64,000 bases of DNA, taken from the NCBI RefSeq assembly GCF_009937955.1, contig NZ_AP018439.1, positions 1,550,001 through 1,614,000 of the forward strand, read 5' to 3'. The notes beneath the pieces are model-generated. The model was given only the letters and a program-made list of their open reading frames with translations, was not told the origin of the DNA and searched no databases. The DNA comes from Undibacterium sp. KW1 (GTDB lineage Bacteria > Pseudomonadota > Gammaproteobacteria > Burkholderiales > Burkholderiaceae_D). Shown piece after piece: positions 48,448 to 57,643 of the stretch (its first letter is position 1; each line of letters opens with the position of its first letter). Both the position numbers and the translations under genes were made by a program.

Positions 48448-48714
48448 TTAGTTGGCGACAGAAGTCTTGGAACCGACTTTGCCGAACTTTTGGCGGAATT
48501 TTTCAACGCGACCGGCTGTATCCACGATTTTGTGTTTGCCAGTGTAGAAAGGATGAGATTCTGCAGAAACCTCGATCTTTACCAGTGGGTATTCTTTACC
48601 TTCAAACTCACCTTTGTCTTTGGTGCCGATAGTTGAACGTGTGATGAATTTGAAATCGCAAGATACGTCGTGGAACAGAACTTCGCGATAATTTGGGTGG
48701 ATGCCGTCTTTCAT
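48448..48714 (-). CDS. rpmE2: 50S ribosomal protein L31 type B
   Basis: 88 residues from ATG 48714 ([23 protein letters not shown]). The frame is open further upstream, but that extension is not part of the family. It has only one cysteine, so it lacks the zinc-binding Cys set of type A L31. Type B copies usually replace L31A when zinc is scarce. It is often repressed by Zur in such cases; I see no clear Zur box upstream. It binds the 50S central protuberance. Confidence 0.96.
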   Translation of the reverse strand: MKDGIHPNYREVLFHDVSCDFKFITRSTIGTKDKGEFEGKEYPLVKIEVSAESHPFYTGKHKIVDTAGRVEKFRQKFGKVGSKTSVAN

Positions 48715-48994
48715 GCTTGCCTCAAGATAGTGTAGGTAGCCAATAAGCACTTCGTCGGTCGCCCTGCTTCTTGACCCGATTGCATTATCACTTGCCAAAG
48801 GTTAAATAATTGTCTGGATTTTGGACGCCCAAAATGCCAAGCCGATGATTATACAATGAAAATTGGGAGTTTTGCGATGGGATGTTGTCGGAGTCGGGGG
48901 CTTATTGTAGAGAAATTTGAGGTGGATAAGGTTGGCTTGAGTGAGATTGCGTTATTTATTTAATATGTTTCTATCCTTTTTGCCACGACTTATT
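48715..48994. other. Noncoding leader of rpmE2
   Basis: This region should hold the rpmE2 promoter and 5' UTR. I see no gene and no recognisable regulatory element. The rest of the 48715-49420 gap is repeats. Confidence 0.5.
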
Positions 48995-49159
48995 CTAGTG
49001 AACTGTAACAGTGAAAATCGGAGTGCCTGCCACGTGCGCGACGATCATGGCTGCGTTGCAAATACTCGCGATAGCCCCGCTATCGCTGCGTTTTGCGTCT
49101 TGCCCTGATGCGTCGGGCACATGTCCTTCACTCTCGATTTCACTGTTACAGTCCACTAG
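48995..49159. mobile_element. MITE-like element with 22-30 bp inverted ends
   Basis: The ends, CTAGTGAACTGTAACAGTGA... (48995-) and its near-complement ending at 49159, match at 21 of the first 22 positions and more loosely to about 30. The element is 165 bp, has no ORF and contains internal palindromes such as GCGATAGC/GCTATCGC (49068-49087). These traits fit a miniature inverted-repeat element moved by a transposase elsewhere. Confidence 0.65.
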
Positions 49160-49170
49160 TTTGTTACGAA

Positions 49171-49228
49171 CGCCAATGGTGCGCCAGCCCGGTAGGTTTC
49201 TGCCTGTGCAGGAGCGACGAATTTGAGG
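49171..49228 (-). repeat. Dispersed repeat, family B, copy 4 (partial)
   Basis: GAGCGACGAATTTGAGG (49211-49227) is identical to 8697-8713 of copy 2, preceded by a related CTGTGCAG block. Only about half of the unit is present. Confidence 0.45.
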
Positions 49229-49266
49229 GTGGTTTCTTTGCATGAGCTTCCGGATATCTTCGATTT

Positions 49267-49333
49267 TTCTCAGTCTTTCTCTGTGATAGCTCTGTGTCTC
49301 TGTGTCTCTGTGTCTCTGTGTTGAGAGGTCTTG
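49267..49333 (-). repeat. ACACAGAG-type dispersed repeat, copy 2
   Basis: The reverse complement of the element at 6967. The 8-bp TCTGTGTC unit is repeated about three times in tandem (49290-49320), followed by TTGAGAGGTCTTG, which is identical in both copies. Confidence 0.6.
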
Positions 49334-49420
49334 AATTTAAGGAACCATAGACTATCAGACCCATAGTCACCCCTAACTTGATAAAATCCCCATTTTTGCA
49401 CCAAATCCTGAAGGAGAAAC

Positions 49421-50050
49421 ATGACGACGAGCTATCTGGGTATGAGTTCGATGTTGCATACCATTGAAGTCGCCGGGATACTGGCTTTTGCCAGTTCGGG
49501 ATTTATTGAGGCGCGGCGCAAGCGTATGGATGTGGTGGGGGTGTTCACTGTGGCCTTCATCACGGCCTTTGGTGGCGGCACCCTGCGTGATCTGCTATTG
49601 GACAGGCGGCCCTTGTTCTGGGTGGAGAATCAGGAATACCCTATCCTGATCTTTGTCATGTCGATTATCGCCATCCCGTTTTTGCGGCATTTACGTAATG
49701 CCGTGACTGAAAACGCCATTGTCCTGGCCGATGCCTTAGGACTGGGTCTGTTCAGTGTAACCGGTGCATCCCTGGCGCAAGAAGCGCAGATGCCCATGTT
49801 TGTCTGCGTGATGATGGGGGTTATTACCGGGATTTTTGGTGGAGTTTTGCGCGATATTATCTGTAATGAAATACCGCTGGTGTTCCGCCGCAGCCACTTA
49901 TATGCGACCTGTGCGTTTGCCGGTTGCTGGACCTACCTGATACTGAACTGGCTGGAGCTCAATGAAGGTGTAGCCCTGGGGTTTGGTGTGGGCATCTGTT
50001 TCGTACTGCGCATGATGGCAGTACGGTTTGACTGGAAATTGCCGGTCTAG
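49421..50050 (+). CDS. TRIC-family (UPF0126) trimeric cation channel homologue
   Basis: 209 residues with seven predicted membrane segments and the duplicated family motif GGGTLRDLLL (about 50) and GGVLRDIICNEIPLVFRR (about 145). This inverted duplication defines the bacterial/archaeal TRIC family (PF03458), which forms K+-permeable channels. The gene is preceded by CTGAAGGAGAAAC, a good ribosome site. It is the sole gene between the repeats and acrR. Confidence 0.9.
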   Translation: MTTSYLGMSSMLHTIEVAGILAFASSGFIEARRKRMDVVGVFTVAFITAFGGGTLRDLLLDRRPLFWVENQEYPILIFVMSIIAIPFLRHLRNAVTENAIVLADALGLGLFSVTGASLAQEAQMPMFVCVMMGVITGIFGGVLRDIICNEIPLVFRRSHLYATCAFAGCWTYLILNWLELNEGVALGFGVGICFVLRMMAVRFDWKLPV

Positions 50051-50071
50051 CCAGGTTTTTCCTGGCCTTGC

Positions 50072-50755
50072 CTAGTCCTGGTTATTGACGACCAGTTGCA
50101 GGCCGCATTCTTTTTCTGCTGGTCTGGCTTTTTTCAGGGGCGGGCGGGCGACCAGGCCTGCCAGGAACATGTCTATCATGTCTTCTGCGTGCAGCATCAG
50201 GCAATAGGCGGATGAGTCTTCCAGCCATTCATGGACTATGCCTATGACATAGGCGTGGATGGCCTGCATGGCGATCCAGGTGTCGGTGTCAGGATGCAGT
50301 TGCCCCTGATTAACCGCCTGCTGGACCATGGCCTGCACTTTGGACAGGCATTCAACCCGTTTTTCACTTTCGACGCTGAAGAAGATCAGATCGCTGTTCT
50401 TTTCACAGCGATGAAAAATGATGTCAAACACATTTTGCTGGCGAGGGTTGCCAGTCACCAGATTGAGGAAGTGAACGTTGAGTTGCCTGATACCGGCAAG
50501 CGGGTCTTTTTGTGGTGTGGAAACAATCTCGTTGAGCAAAGCTTCCATGGGCAGGAAGGCGCGGTCACACATGGCCTGGAACAGGGCGTTCTTGTCCTTG
50601 AAGTGCCAGTAGATGGCGCCGCGCGTCATGCCTGCTGCGCTGGCAACATCATTGAGTGTGGTACTGGTGACACCTTTTTCGGCGAACACTTTTTCTGCCG
50701 CGTCTAGCAGAGTATTATAAGTTTCCTGTGCTTCTTCTTTCGTCTTCCTGACCAT
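50072..50755 (-). CDS. acrR: AcrR/TtgR-type TetR repressor of the RND pump
   Basis: 227 residues from ATG 50755 (MVRKTKEEAQ), behind AAGGAA; a longer in-frame start is unlikely. The helix-turn-helix (about 9-56, TLNDVASAAGMTRGAIYWHFKDKNALF) and the C-terminal TetR_C_2-like domain are those of AcrR/TtgR/SmeT regulators that release DNA when bound to drugs. It is divergent from the acrA-acrB-oprM operon, and the AcrR-type operator at 51318-51341 overlaps that operon's promoter, so it is the probable repressor. Confidence 0.92.
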   Translation of the reverse strand: MVRKTKEEAQETYNTLLDAAEKVFAEKGVTSTTLNDVASAAGMTRGAIYWHFKDKNALFQAMCDRAFLPMEALLNEIVSTPQKDPLAGIRQLNVHFLNLVTGNPRQQNVFDIIFHRCEKNSDLIFFSVESEKRVECLSKVQAMVQQAVNQGQLHPDTDTWIAMQAIHAYVIGIVHEWLEDSSAYCLMLHAEDMIDMFLAGLVARPPLKKARPAEKECGLQLVVNNQD

Positions 50756-51315
50756 TTTGTTTCCTTTGTGTACGCGGCAAATTTTTATCGCGACGTACAA
50801 ATTTTTTTGCTGTCTCTTCGTTATTGTATGTGATCACTGCAGGGTGAAAAGCGCTGAAAGCCTGAGGCTCGCTACTAATCACACTGCGTGATTAAGACAT
50901 GTATTCCGGTTATACCGTTTTTATGTTTTTAAAACCTGCATTGTTACGCATTGATACTGCTCTACATTTAAAAAAACGACCTGTCACAGATCAAATTTGT
51001 TGCCTCGCAGCAGAAATTTATTGTCTGCTTTATACTTGTTTACTTGCCTGTCTTGCTAGCCTCTATCAGCCCTCGGGATCGGGATGTCATGAGGCTTTCA
51101 TCAGGCTGCTTTATAAAGCATTTAAATACCGCGCTTGTCATTCATGCTGCTAATGACCGCAAACAATTCTTGTTAATTTGACCATGGCTCACGAAGAGCC
51201 ATATAAATATAGCCCAAGAGAAACTGCACCCTTAGGCGCTGGTTTTTCATAGGTAAGCATCAATTCAGATCTCACCCAAATCCCTGTTTTACCGTAGGGC
51301 TGTTTAAAAACTTTA
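50756..51315. other. acrR-acrA intergenic region
   Basis: It is about 560 nt, long for this type of locus. The 84-codon frame at 50899-51153 is Cys- and Leu-rich without family features or a ribosome site, so I leave it out. It presumably holds the acrR promoter; I cannot fix its position. Confidence 0.5.
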
Positions 51316-51343
51316 TTTACAAACATTCGTGAATGTATATAAT
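51316..51343 (+). promoter_or_regulatory. Promoter of the RND efflux operon with an overlapping AcrR operator
   Basis: A -35 TTTACA (51316-51321) and -10 TATAAT (51338-51343) are 16 nt apart. A 24-bp near-palindrome (51318-51341) with centre ACATTCGTGAATGT covers the space between them. It closely resembles the E. coli AcrR operator recalled from the literature (ACATTTGTGAATGT centre). Repressor binding there would block RNA polymerase. Confidence 0.8.
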
Positions 51344-51380
51344 AGCACACCGCCTTTCCTTTTAGAAGAAAGAATCTCCT

Positions 51381-52754
51381 ATGCGCTCCCCTGCAAAACC
51401 AATAATAAATGTATTTAAGCTAACTTCAGTGACTAGTCATATGACGCAGGCTTTGCCTGCTTTGCGTATTGCTGCTATCAGCCTGCCTTTACTGGTGCTG
51501 GCTGCCTGTGGCGATAAAGGGGCTGCCAATGCTGCGGGCCCAGGCAAGATGCCTCCACCAGAAGTGAATGTCGTTACCGTACAGCCACGTAACCTGGGTA
51601 TGGACTTTGAATATGCGGCGCAAACCGCAGGTTCACGCGAAACTGAAGTGCGGGCCCGTGTTGCCGGTATTTTGGAAAACCGCCTGTATGAAGAAGGTTC
51701 CCGTGTTAAAGCCGGCACAGTCCTGTTCCAGATCGACCAGGGTGCTTACCGCACGCAACTGGCCTCTGCTGAAGCGTCCGCTGGGGTGGCAGAAGCCAAA
51801 CTGAACCAGGCCAAACGCGAATTTGCCCGTCTGACACCACTGGCAGCAGAAAAAGCCATCAGCCAGAAAGAATTTGATGACGCCAAGTCTGCGCTGGAAA
51901 CAGCAGAAGCCAGCTACAAGCAAGTGCAGGCTCAGGTGAATGAAGCCAAACTCAACCTGGGTTATACCCGTGTTGTAGCACCGATTGATGGTGTGACTGG
52001 CGTTGCTGCCAAATCAAACGGTAGCCTGGTGACAGCAGCAGATAGTTTGCTGACCACCATCGTGCAAACTGATCCTGTGTATGTCAACTTCAGCGTACCG
52101 GAAGCCGATTACCTGAAACTGAGCAAGGACGTAGGCGCAGGCAAGATCGCGTTGCCTGGCAAGAAAACCAATAACGGTAGTCTGGCGTTCGATGTGCAAC
52201 TGAAACTGGCGGATGGCAGTACAGCCCCGGTCACCGGCAAGATGAACTTTGTCAGCGAAAAAGTAAACCCGGCTACCGGCGGTTTTGATGCCCGTGCCCA
52301 GGTGCCTAATCCTGATGGCACATTGCGCCCTGGCCAGTTTGTACGCGTGATACTCAGCGGTGCTACCCGTAGTGCTGCCATTGCGATACCTCAGCGTGCT
52401 GTGATTGACAGCCCTATGGGCAAGATCGTATTTACGGTGTCGCCAGATAACAAGCTGGTGCCAAAGCCGGTTGAGCTGGATGGCTGGTCCCATGGTGAAT
52501 GGATAGTGACCAAGGGTTTGCAAGGTGGTGACCGCGTATTGGTGGATGGTTTCATCAAGGCGCATGATCCTGGCATGACGGTAACGCCAATCGCGATTAC
52601 AGCCAATGCTGCAGCCCAGGCTGCACCAGCGGGTGCACCACCAGGTGCTCCTGCTGCAGGTGGCAAACCACCTGCCGCCAGTGCATCCGCTTCAGCACCT
52701 GCAGCATCTGCCGCATCTGCAACACCGGCTGCCAGCGCAGGGGAAAAACACTAA
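51381..52754 (+). CDS. acrA: RND efflux periplasmic adaptor (AcrA/MexA family)
   Basis: 457 residues from 51381, or 437 if Met21 (51441) is used. The latter gives a better lipoprotein signal, LLVLAAC with lipidated Cys at 43 (or 23). Biotinyl-lipoyl, alpha-hairpin (about 130-190, repeated AEASAGVAEAKLNQAKRE) and beta-barrel domains follow. An Ala/Pro-rich tail (about 415-450) is unusual in length. The adaptor joins the AcrB pump to the OprM channel. Confidence 0.94.
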   Translation: MRSPAKPIINVFKLTSVTSHMTQALPALRIAAISLPLLVLAACGDKGAANAAGPGKMPPPEVNVVTVQPRNLGMDFEYAAQTAGSRETEVRARVAGILENRLYEEGSRVKAGTVLFQIDQGAYRTQLASAEASAGVAEAKLNQAKREFARLTPLAAEKAISQKEFDDAKSALETAEASYKQVQAQVNEAKLNLGYTRVVAPIDGVTGVAAKSNGSLVTAADSLLTTIVQTDPVYVNFSVPEADYLKLSKDVGAGKIALPGKKTNNGSLAFDVQLKLADGSTAPVTGKMNFVSEKVNPATGGFDARAQVPNPDGTLRPGQFVRVILSGATRSAAIAIPQRAVIDSPMGKIVFTVSPDNKLVPKPVELDGWSHGEWIVTKGLQGGDRVLVDGFIKAHDPGMTVTPIAITANAAAQAAPAGAPPGAPAAGGKPPAASASASAPAASAASATPAASAGEKH

Positions 52755-52828
52755 GCCCGTATCTTCAAGCCAAAGTATCAAGCTGAAAATCCGCTGCATA
52801 ACAAAGCTAAGGCTACAAGGAATAATTC

Positions 52829-55800
52829 ATGTTCTCAAAATTTTTCATTAACCGGCCGATCTTCGCGACAGTTTTATCGCTGATCATCGTGCTGGCCGGT
52901 CTGGCCGCCTTGCGCGTCCTGCCGATTTCGCGCTACCCGGAGATTTCTCCGCCGGTAGTGAATGTGACTGCGGTCTATCCAGGCGCGTCTGCCGAGGTGG
53001 TTGAACGTACCGTCGCTGGCCCTATCGAAGAGCAGATCAACGGCGTGGAACACATGCTGTATATGGATTCTGTATCTTCTGCTGACGGTCGTGTGTCGAT
53101 CAACGTCACATTTGAAGTCGGTACCGATCTGGATATCGCTGCAGTTAACGTCAACAACCGCGTGCGTCAGGCTGATGCCAAGCTGCCGCAAGAAGTACGC
53201 CGCCAGGGTGTGACAGTGTCCAAGAGTTCGTCCAACTTTCTGGTCGTAGCTGCCTTGTTCTCACCTGATAACCGTTACGATGCGCTGTATCTGTCCAACT
53301 ATGCAACGCAAAATGTGCTGGATGCATTGAAGCGTGTGCCTGGTACCACCAATATCCAGATTTTCGGTGCCAAGGATTATGCGATGCGTATCTGGATGCG
53401 TCCTGACCGCATGGCACAACTGGGTGTGACGGTTGCCGATATATCGAACGCGATTACTGAGCAAAATGCCCAGTATGCAGCAGGTAAAGTAGGTGCCCCA
53501 CCAAACAATACCGAAGAACTGACGATGACAGTGACGGCCAAAGGCCGCTTGCTGGAACCGTCTGAGTTTGCCAATATCATCGTCAAGTCGGCCAAGGGTG
53601 GTTCTGCCATCCGTATCAGTGATGTCGCACGTGTCGAGCTGGGTTCCAAGGATTACAACCTGTATGGTCGCGTCAATGGTCACCCATCTGCGAATATCGG
53701 TGTGTTCTTGCAGACCGGCGCGAATGCGCTGGAAACGCGCAAAGCAGTAGAACAAACCATGAAAGACCTGAAAGCCAAGTTCCCTGAAGGCATGGAATAT
53801 GCCACGCCGTATGACACCACACCTTTCGTGACGGAATCCATCGCTGAAGTGTTGAAAACCCTGGCAGAAGCCATGGTGCTGGTGTTCATCGTGGTGTATC
53901 TGTTCCTGCAAAGCTGGCGCGCAACCATCATCCCTACATTGGCTGTGCCGGTATCGCTGATTGGTACCATGGCTGGTCTGCATTTGCTGGGTTACAGCAT
54001 CAATACGCTGACCTTGTTCGGTATGGTGCTGGCGATTGGTATTGTGGTCGATGATGCGATCGTGGTGCTGGAAAACGTTGAGCGTCTGATCAATGAAGAA
54101 GGCATGACACCAAAAGATGCAGCGATTGAGGCCATGCATGAAGTGACTGGCCCGGTTATCGCGATTGTGCTGGTGCTGGTAGCGGCTTTCGGCCCTATCG
54201 CCTTCCTCGGTGGTCTGGCGGGTGAATTGTATCGTCAGTTCTCGGTCACGATTTCTATCGCTGTGGTCTTGTCCGGTATCGTTGCCTTGACATTGACACC
54301 AGCTTTGTGCGCGATCCTGCTCAAGCCAGGTTCAGAAAATCATAACCGTTTCTTCACCTGGTTTAATGCTGCCTTTCTGCGTTTGACCAAGCGTTACACC
54401 AATGGCGTGACCTTCTTCATGAAGCGTGCTGTTCTGGGTATCGCACTGGTGCTGGGTATGGTGGCATTGACTGGTTTGTTGTGGAAAAACGTACCTGGTG
54501 GTTTGGTGCCGGATGAAGATCAGGGTTATTTCATTGGTGCGGCGATCATGCCGGACGGTGCTTCGCTGGATCGTACTGATGCGATGGTGCGTCAGGTTGA
54601 ATCTATCATGAAAACCAACAAGAACATCGATACTACCTTTGCGCTGGTTGGTCTGGATTTCCTGGGCGGTGGCGGCTTGAAATCTTCTGCTGCAACCATG
54701 TTCTTCCCGTTGAAGCCTTGGGAAGAACGTAACCAGTCTGCACAGCAGATGGTGGGTGAAAGCTATATGAAAACTGGCCGTATCAAGGAAGGTTTGCCTT
54801 TGTTCTTTGCCCCGCCTGCGATTCAAGGTCTGGGTCAGACCGGTGGTTTTGAGTTCTATCTGCAAAATGCCGGTGAAGGCGGTGTCAAACGCCTGGCACA
54901 ACTGTTGCCATTGCTGATTGCCGAAGCCAACAAACAGCCAGAACTGGCTGGCGTTAAAACTTTGTGGCAAGCCAATTCACCACAGTTGTATGTCGACGTG
55001 GATAATGAAAAAGCACGCTCCATGGGTGTGGCCTTGTCTGATGTGTATAACACCCTGGCCGCAACCATGGGTAGTTACTACGTCAATGACTTCAACAAGA
55101 ATGGCCGTATCTACACCGTACAGTTACAGGCCGAAGGCCAGTACCGCGCCAAGCCAGATGACATAGGCAGCATGTATGTGCGTTCTGCCACTGGTCAGAT
55201 GATACCTGTGCGCGCTTTCACGACCATCAAGTTCATCACCGGTCCTGATTCTGTACAGCGCTTCAATGCCCTGCCTGCGATTAAATTGCTGGGTGATGCC
55301 AAACCAGGCTACAGCTCCGGCCAGGCAATTGCAGCGATGGAAAGAGCAGCGAAGAATGTCTTGCCAGCTGACGTAGTCTATGACTGGGGTGGTGCTTCCT
55401 TCCAGGAAAAACGCAGCAGCAATGCGGCTGGTCTGGCATTGGGCGCTGGCGTGCTGATGATTTTCCTGATCCTGGCTGCACAGTATGAGAAATGGTCTCT
55501 GCCATTCTCGGTCTTGCTGGCCATGCCTTTCGGTATCTTCGGTGCCTTGCTGGCGGTGTATCTGCGTCACTTTAATAATGACGTGTACTTCCAGATTGGT
55601 CTGGTGACGCTGTTGGGGCTGTCGGCGAAAAATGCGATTCTGATTGTGGAATTCGCGGTCATGAAAGTGCATGAGGGATATGCACCGGTGGCTGCGGCGC
55701 TGGAAGCGGCACGCTTGCGCTTCCGTCCTATTCTGATGACTTCGCTGGCGTTTATTTTGGGTGTGGTACCACTGGCTTTCTCGCACGGCGCTGGTGCTGC

Positions 55801-55984
55801 TGCGCGTCAATCCCTGGGTACTGGTGTATTGGGCGGTATGTTGGCAGCGACTTTCCTGGCGATCTTCTTCGTGCCTTTGTTCTTCAAGCTGATCAATGAC
55901 AGACGCTTGAAAACCACTGAGCAGGATTTTGAGCACCCTGTCCATATTTTGCACAATGCGCCTCAAGCAGATGTGAAGGAATAA
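52829..55984 (+). CDS. acrB: RND multidrug efflux transporter (AcrB/MexB, HAE-1)
   Basis: 1051 residues, full length. The N-terminal MFSKFFINRPIFATVLSLIIVLAGL, the proton-relay pair D408-D409 in GIVVDDAIVVLENVER, and K934 in SAKNAILIVEFAV are present. The large periplasmic loops carry the drug-binding pockets and docking domain. It exchanges H+ for a range of drugs. It lies 74 nt after acrA and 2 nt before oprM. Confidence 0.97.
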   Translation: MFSKFFINRPIFATVLSLIIVLAGLAALRVLPISRYPEISPPVVNVTAVYPGASAEVVERTVAGPIEEQINGVEHMLYMDSVSSADGRVSINVTFEVGTDLDIAAVNVNNRVRQADAKLPQEVRRQGVTVSKSSSNFLVVAALFSPDNRYDALYLSNYATQNVLDALKRVPGTTNIQIFGAKDYAMRIWMRPDRMAQLGVTVADISNAITEQNAQYAAGKVGAPPNNTEELTMTVTAKGRLLEPSEFANIIVKSAKGGSAIRISDVARVELGSKDYNLYGRVNGHPSANIGVFLQTGANALETRKAVEQTMKDLKAKFPEGMEYATPYDTTPFVTESIAEVLKTLAEAMVLVFIVVYLFLQSWRATIIPTLAVPVSLIGTMAGLHLLGYSINTLTLFGMVLAIGIVVDDAIVVLENVERLINEEGMTPKDAAIEAMHEVTGPVIAIVLVLVAAFGPIAFLGGLAGELYRQFSVTISIAVVLSGIVALTLTPALCAILLKPGSENHNRFFTWFNAAFLRLTKRYTNGVTFFMKRAVLGIALVLGMVALTGLLWKNVPGGLVPDEDQGYFIGAAIMPDGASLDRTDAMVRQVESIMKTNKNIDTTFALVGLDFLGGGGLKSSAATMFFPLKPWEERNQSAQQMVGESYMKTGRIKEGLPLFFAPPAIQGLGQTGGFEFYLQNAGEGGVKRLAQLLPLLIAEANKQPELAGVKTLWQANSPQLYVDVDNEKARSMGVALSDVYNTLAATMGSYYVNDFNKNGRIYTVQLQAEGQYRAKPDDIGSMYVRSATGQMIPVRAFTTIKFITGPDSVQRFNALPAIKLLGDAKPGYSSGQAIAAMERAAKNVLPADVVYDWGGASFQEKRSSNAAGLALGAGVLMIFLILAAQYEKWSLPFSVLLAMPFGIFGALLAVYLRHFNNDVYFQIGLVTLLGLSAKNAILIVEFAVMKVHEGYAPVAAALEAARLRFRPILMTSLAFILGVVPLAFSHGAGAAARQSLGTGVLGGMLAATFLAIFFVPLFFKLINDRRLKTTEQDFEHPVHILHNAPQADVKE

Positions 55985-55986
55985 TA

Positions 55987-57429
55987 ATGTCTGGAACAAA
56001 ATTCATATTAACGACACTGGTTGCCAGCATGATGCTGGCAGGCTGTGCCTCGGTAGGGCCTGACTACCAGCGCCCGGCGCTGGAAACTCCGGCCAGCCCC
56101 GGTGTGGTGGTCACGCAAAATAAACTGGCAGCAGTTGATTATGCAGCCTGGTGGAAAAGCTTCCAGGACCCAGTACTTGACGGTCTGCTCGATGAAGCGG
56201 CCAAAAATAACCAGGACTTGCTGCTGGCCGCAGCGCGTATAGAAGAAGCACGTGCAGTTGCTGTCGGTGCCAATTCGAACCGCTATCCCAGTGTGGATGC
56301 TAACCTCGGCGCAACCCGTACCCGCACGAGTGAAAATGCCGGTAAGCTGGGTGCCGGTGCCAGCCCGTACAGCAAAGACTTTCAACTGAGCCTGACAGCT
56401 TCGTATGAAGTCGATTTCTGGGGCAAGCTGGCGCGTGCCGATGAGGCAGCCCGTGCGCGTTTGCTGGCGCAGGAAGCCAATCGTGGCCTGGTGCAAAGCA
56501 GCCTGTATGCGAATGTGGCGCAGACTTATTTCAGCCTGCGCGCAGCCGATGCACAACTGGCCCTGGCTGATTCGACCTTGAAGACTCGCCAGGAAAACCT
56601 GCGTTTGCAACAGCGCCGTTTCAAGGCAGGTGCAACCAGCGAACTTGATTTGCATGTAGCTGAATCTGAAGCAGCCGCATCGGACATCAGTTATGCTCAA
56701 GCCAAGCAAGCCTTGTCAAACATAGAATCGACACTGGCTGTTTTGCTGGGCCGTTCTGCCAGTGCGATTGCGCAGCCTGTGATTGCACGTGGTAATGAAA
56801 TAGACAGCCTGCATCAGCAATTGACGATGCCTGCAGACTTGCCATCTGATTTGCTGAACCGCCGTCCGGATATCCTGTCGGCAGAGCAGGCGCTGGTCGC
56901 TGCCAATGCAGATATCGGTCAGGCCAAGTCACAATATTTCCCTAGTGTTAAATTGACGACGACTGCTGGTTATGAATCCAGGATATTCCAGGACTTGATC
57001 AATCCGGCATCGCTGTTATGGAGTCTGGGTAGCAGTCTGGCGCAACCTATCTTCCGTGCCGGTGCAATTGGTGCGGTAGTACAAGGCGCGGAAGCCCGCA
57101 AGAACCAGGCCCTGGCTCAATATGTGCAGGCAGTGCAGGGCGCTTTCCGTGATGTGCATGATGCGCTGAATAATACGGCGGCTAATGAGCAGGTCAACCT
57201 GGCTTCCGAGCGCAGGGTGGTCGCATTGAAAGATTCATTGCGCCTGGCGGATTTGCGCTACAAGAATGGCTATAGCAGCTATCTGGAAGTCTTGAACGCA
57301 CAACGCGACCTGTACCAGGCACAGTCCAGCCTGATCGACAGCAAGCGTGCGCAATTGTCTGCCGTGGTCAGTATCTACAAGGCGGTGGGCGGAGGCTGGA
57401 GCAAGCCTGAGGTTTTGGCCAGCAAGTAA
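55987..57429 (+). CDS. oprM: Outer-membrane efflux channel (OprM/NodT family)
   Basis: 480 residues. The lipobox LAGC (Cys20) follows a short signal. Two outer-membrane-efflux repeats (about 60-260 and 275-470) include SYEVDFWGKLARADEAARA and DLPSDLLNRRPDILSAEQALVAANADIGQAKSQYFPS, the signatures of NodT factors. It forms the trimeric exit duct for the AcrAB pump. The start is 2 nt after the acrB stop; a terminator follows. Confidence 0.95.
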   Translation: MSGTKFILTTLVASMMLAGCASVGPDYQRPALETPASPGVVVTQNKLAAVDYAAWWKSFQDPVLDGLLDEAAKNNQDLLLAAARIEEARAVAVGANSNRYPSVDANLGATRTRTSENAGKLGAGASPYSKDFQLSLTASYEVDFWGKLARADEAARARLLAQEANRGLVQSSLYANVAQTYFSLRAADAQLALADSTLKTRQENLRLQQRRFKAGATSELDLHVAESEAAASDISYAQAKQALSNIESTLAVLLGRSASAIAQPVIARGNEIDSLHQQLTMPADLPSDLLNRRPDILSAEQALVAANADIGQAKSQYFPSVKLTTTAGYESRIFQDLINPASLLWSLGSSLAQPIFRAGAIGAVVQGAEARKNQALAQYVQAVQGAFRDVHDALNNTAANEQVNLASERRVVALKDSLRLADLRYKNGYSSYLEVLNAQRDLYQAQSSLIDSKRAQLSAVVSIYKAVGGGWSKPEVLASK

Positions 57430-57463
57430 GTGATAATGTAATAAAGTAAAAAAAGTAAAGCAG

Positions 57464-57496
57464 CGGGCCAGTCTCAAAACTGGCCCGTTTCTTTTT
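57464..57496 (+). terminator. Terminator of the efflux operon
   Basis: CGGGCCAGT (57464-57472) pairs with ACTGGCCCG (57479-57487), 9 bp with a 6-nt loop, and is followed by TTTCTTTTT. It lies 34 nt after the oprM stop. Confidence 0.9.
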
Positions 57497-57643
57497 GGGT
57501 TTGCGATTCTTCAAGGCGTTACATTTTGCTACTTACGCTTGTTACTCTCACTTACAGCTTGGCTGTCATCGGCACTTTCTGATGAGTCGTTATAGGCATG
57601 TGACTAGCACAAGTAACTTATAACCCCAGATAAGGATTGCATC

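Noticed and set aside
48715..48800. Zur box upstream of rpmE2
   Set aside because: Type B L31 genes are often Zur-controlled, but I could not find a convincing palindrome of that type here.
50899..51153. 84-codon plus-strand frame in the acrR-acrA gap
   Set aside because: No ribosome site, odd Cys/Leu composition, no family resemblance. It could be reconsidered if transcripts are found.
53261..54139. 292-codon minus-strand frame opposite acrB
   Set aside because: His/Gln-rich shadow of a gene identified beyond doubt.
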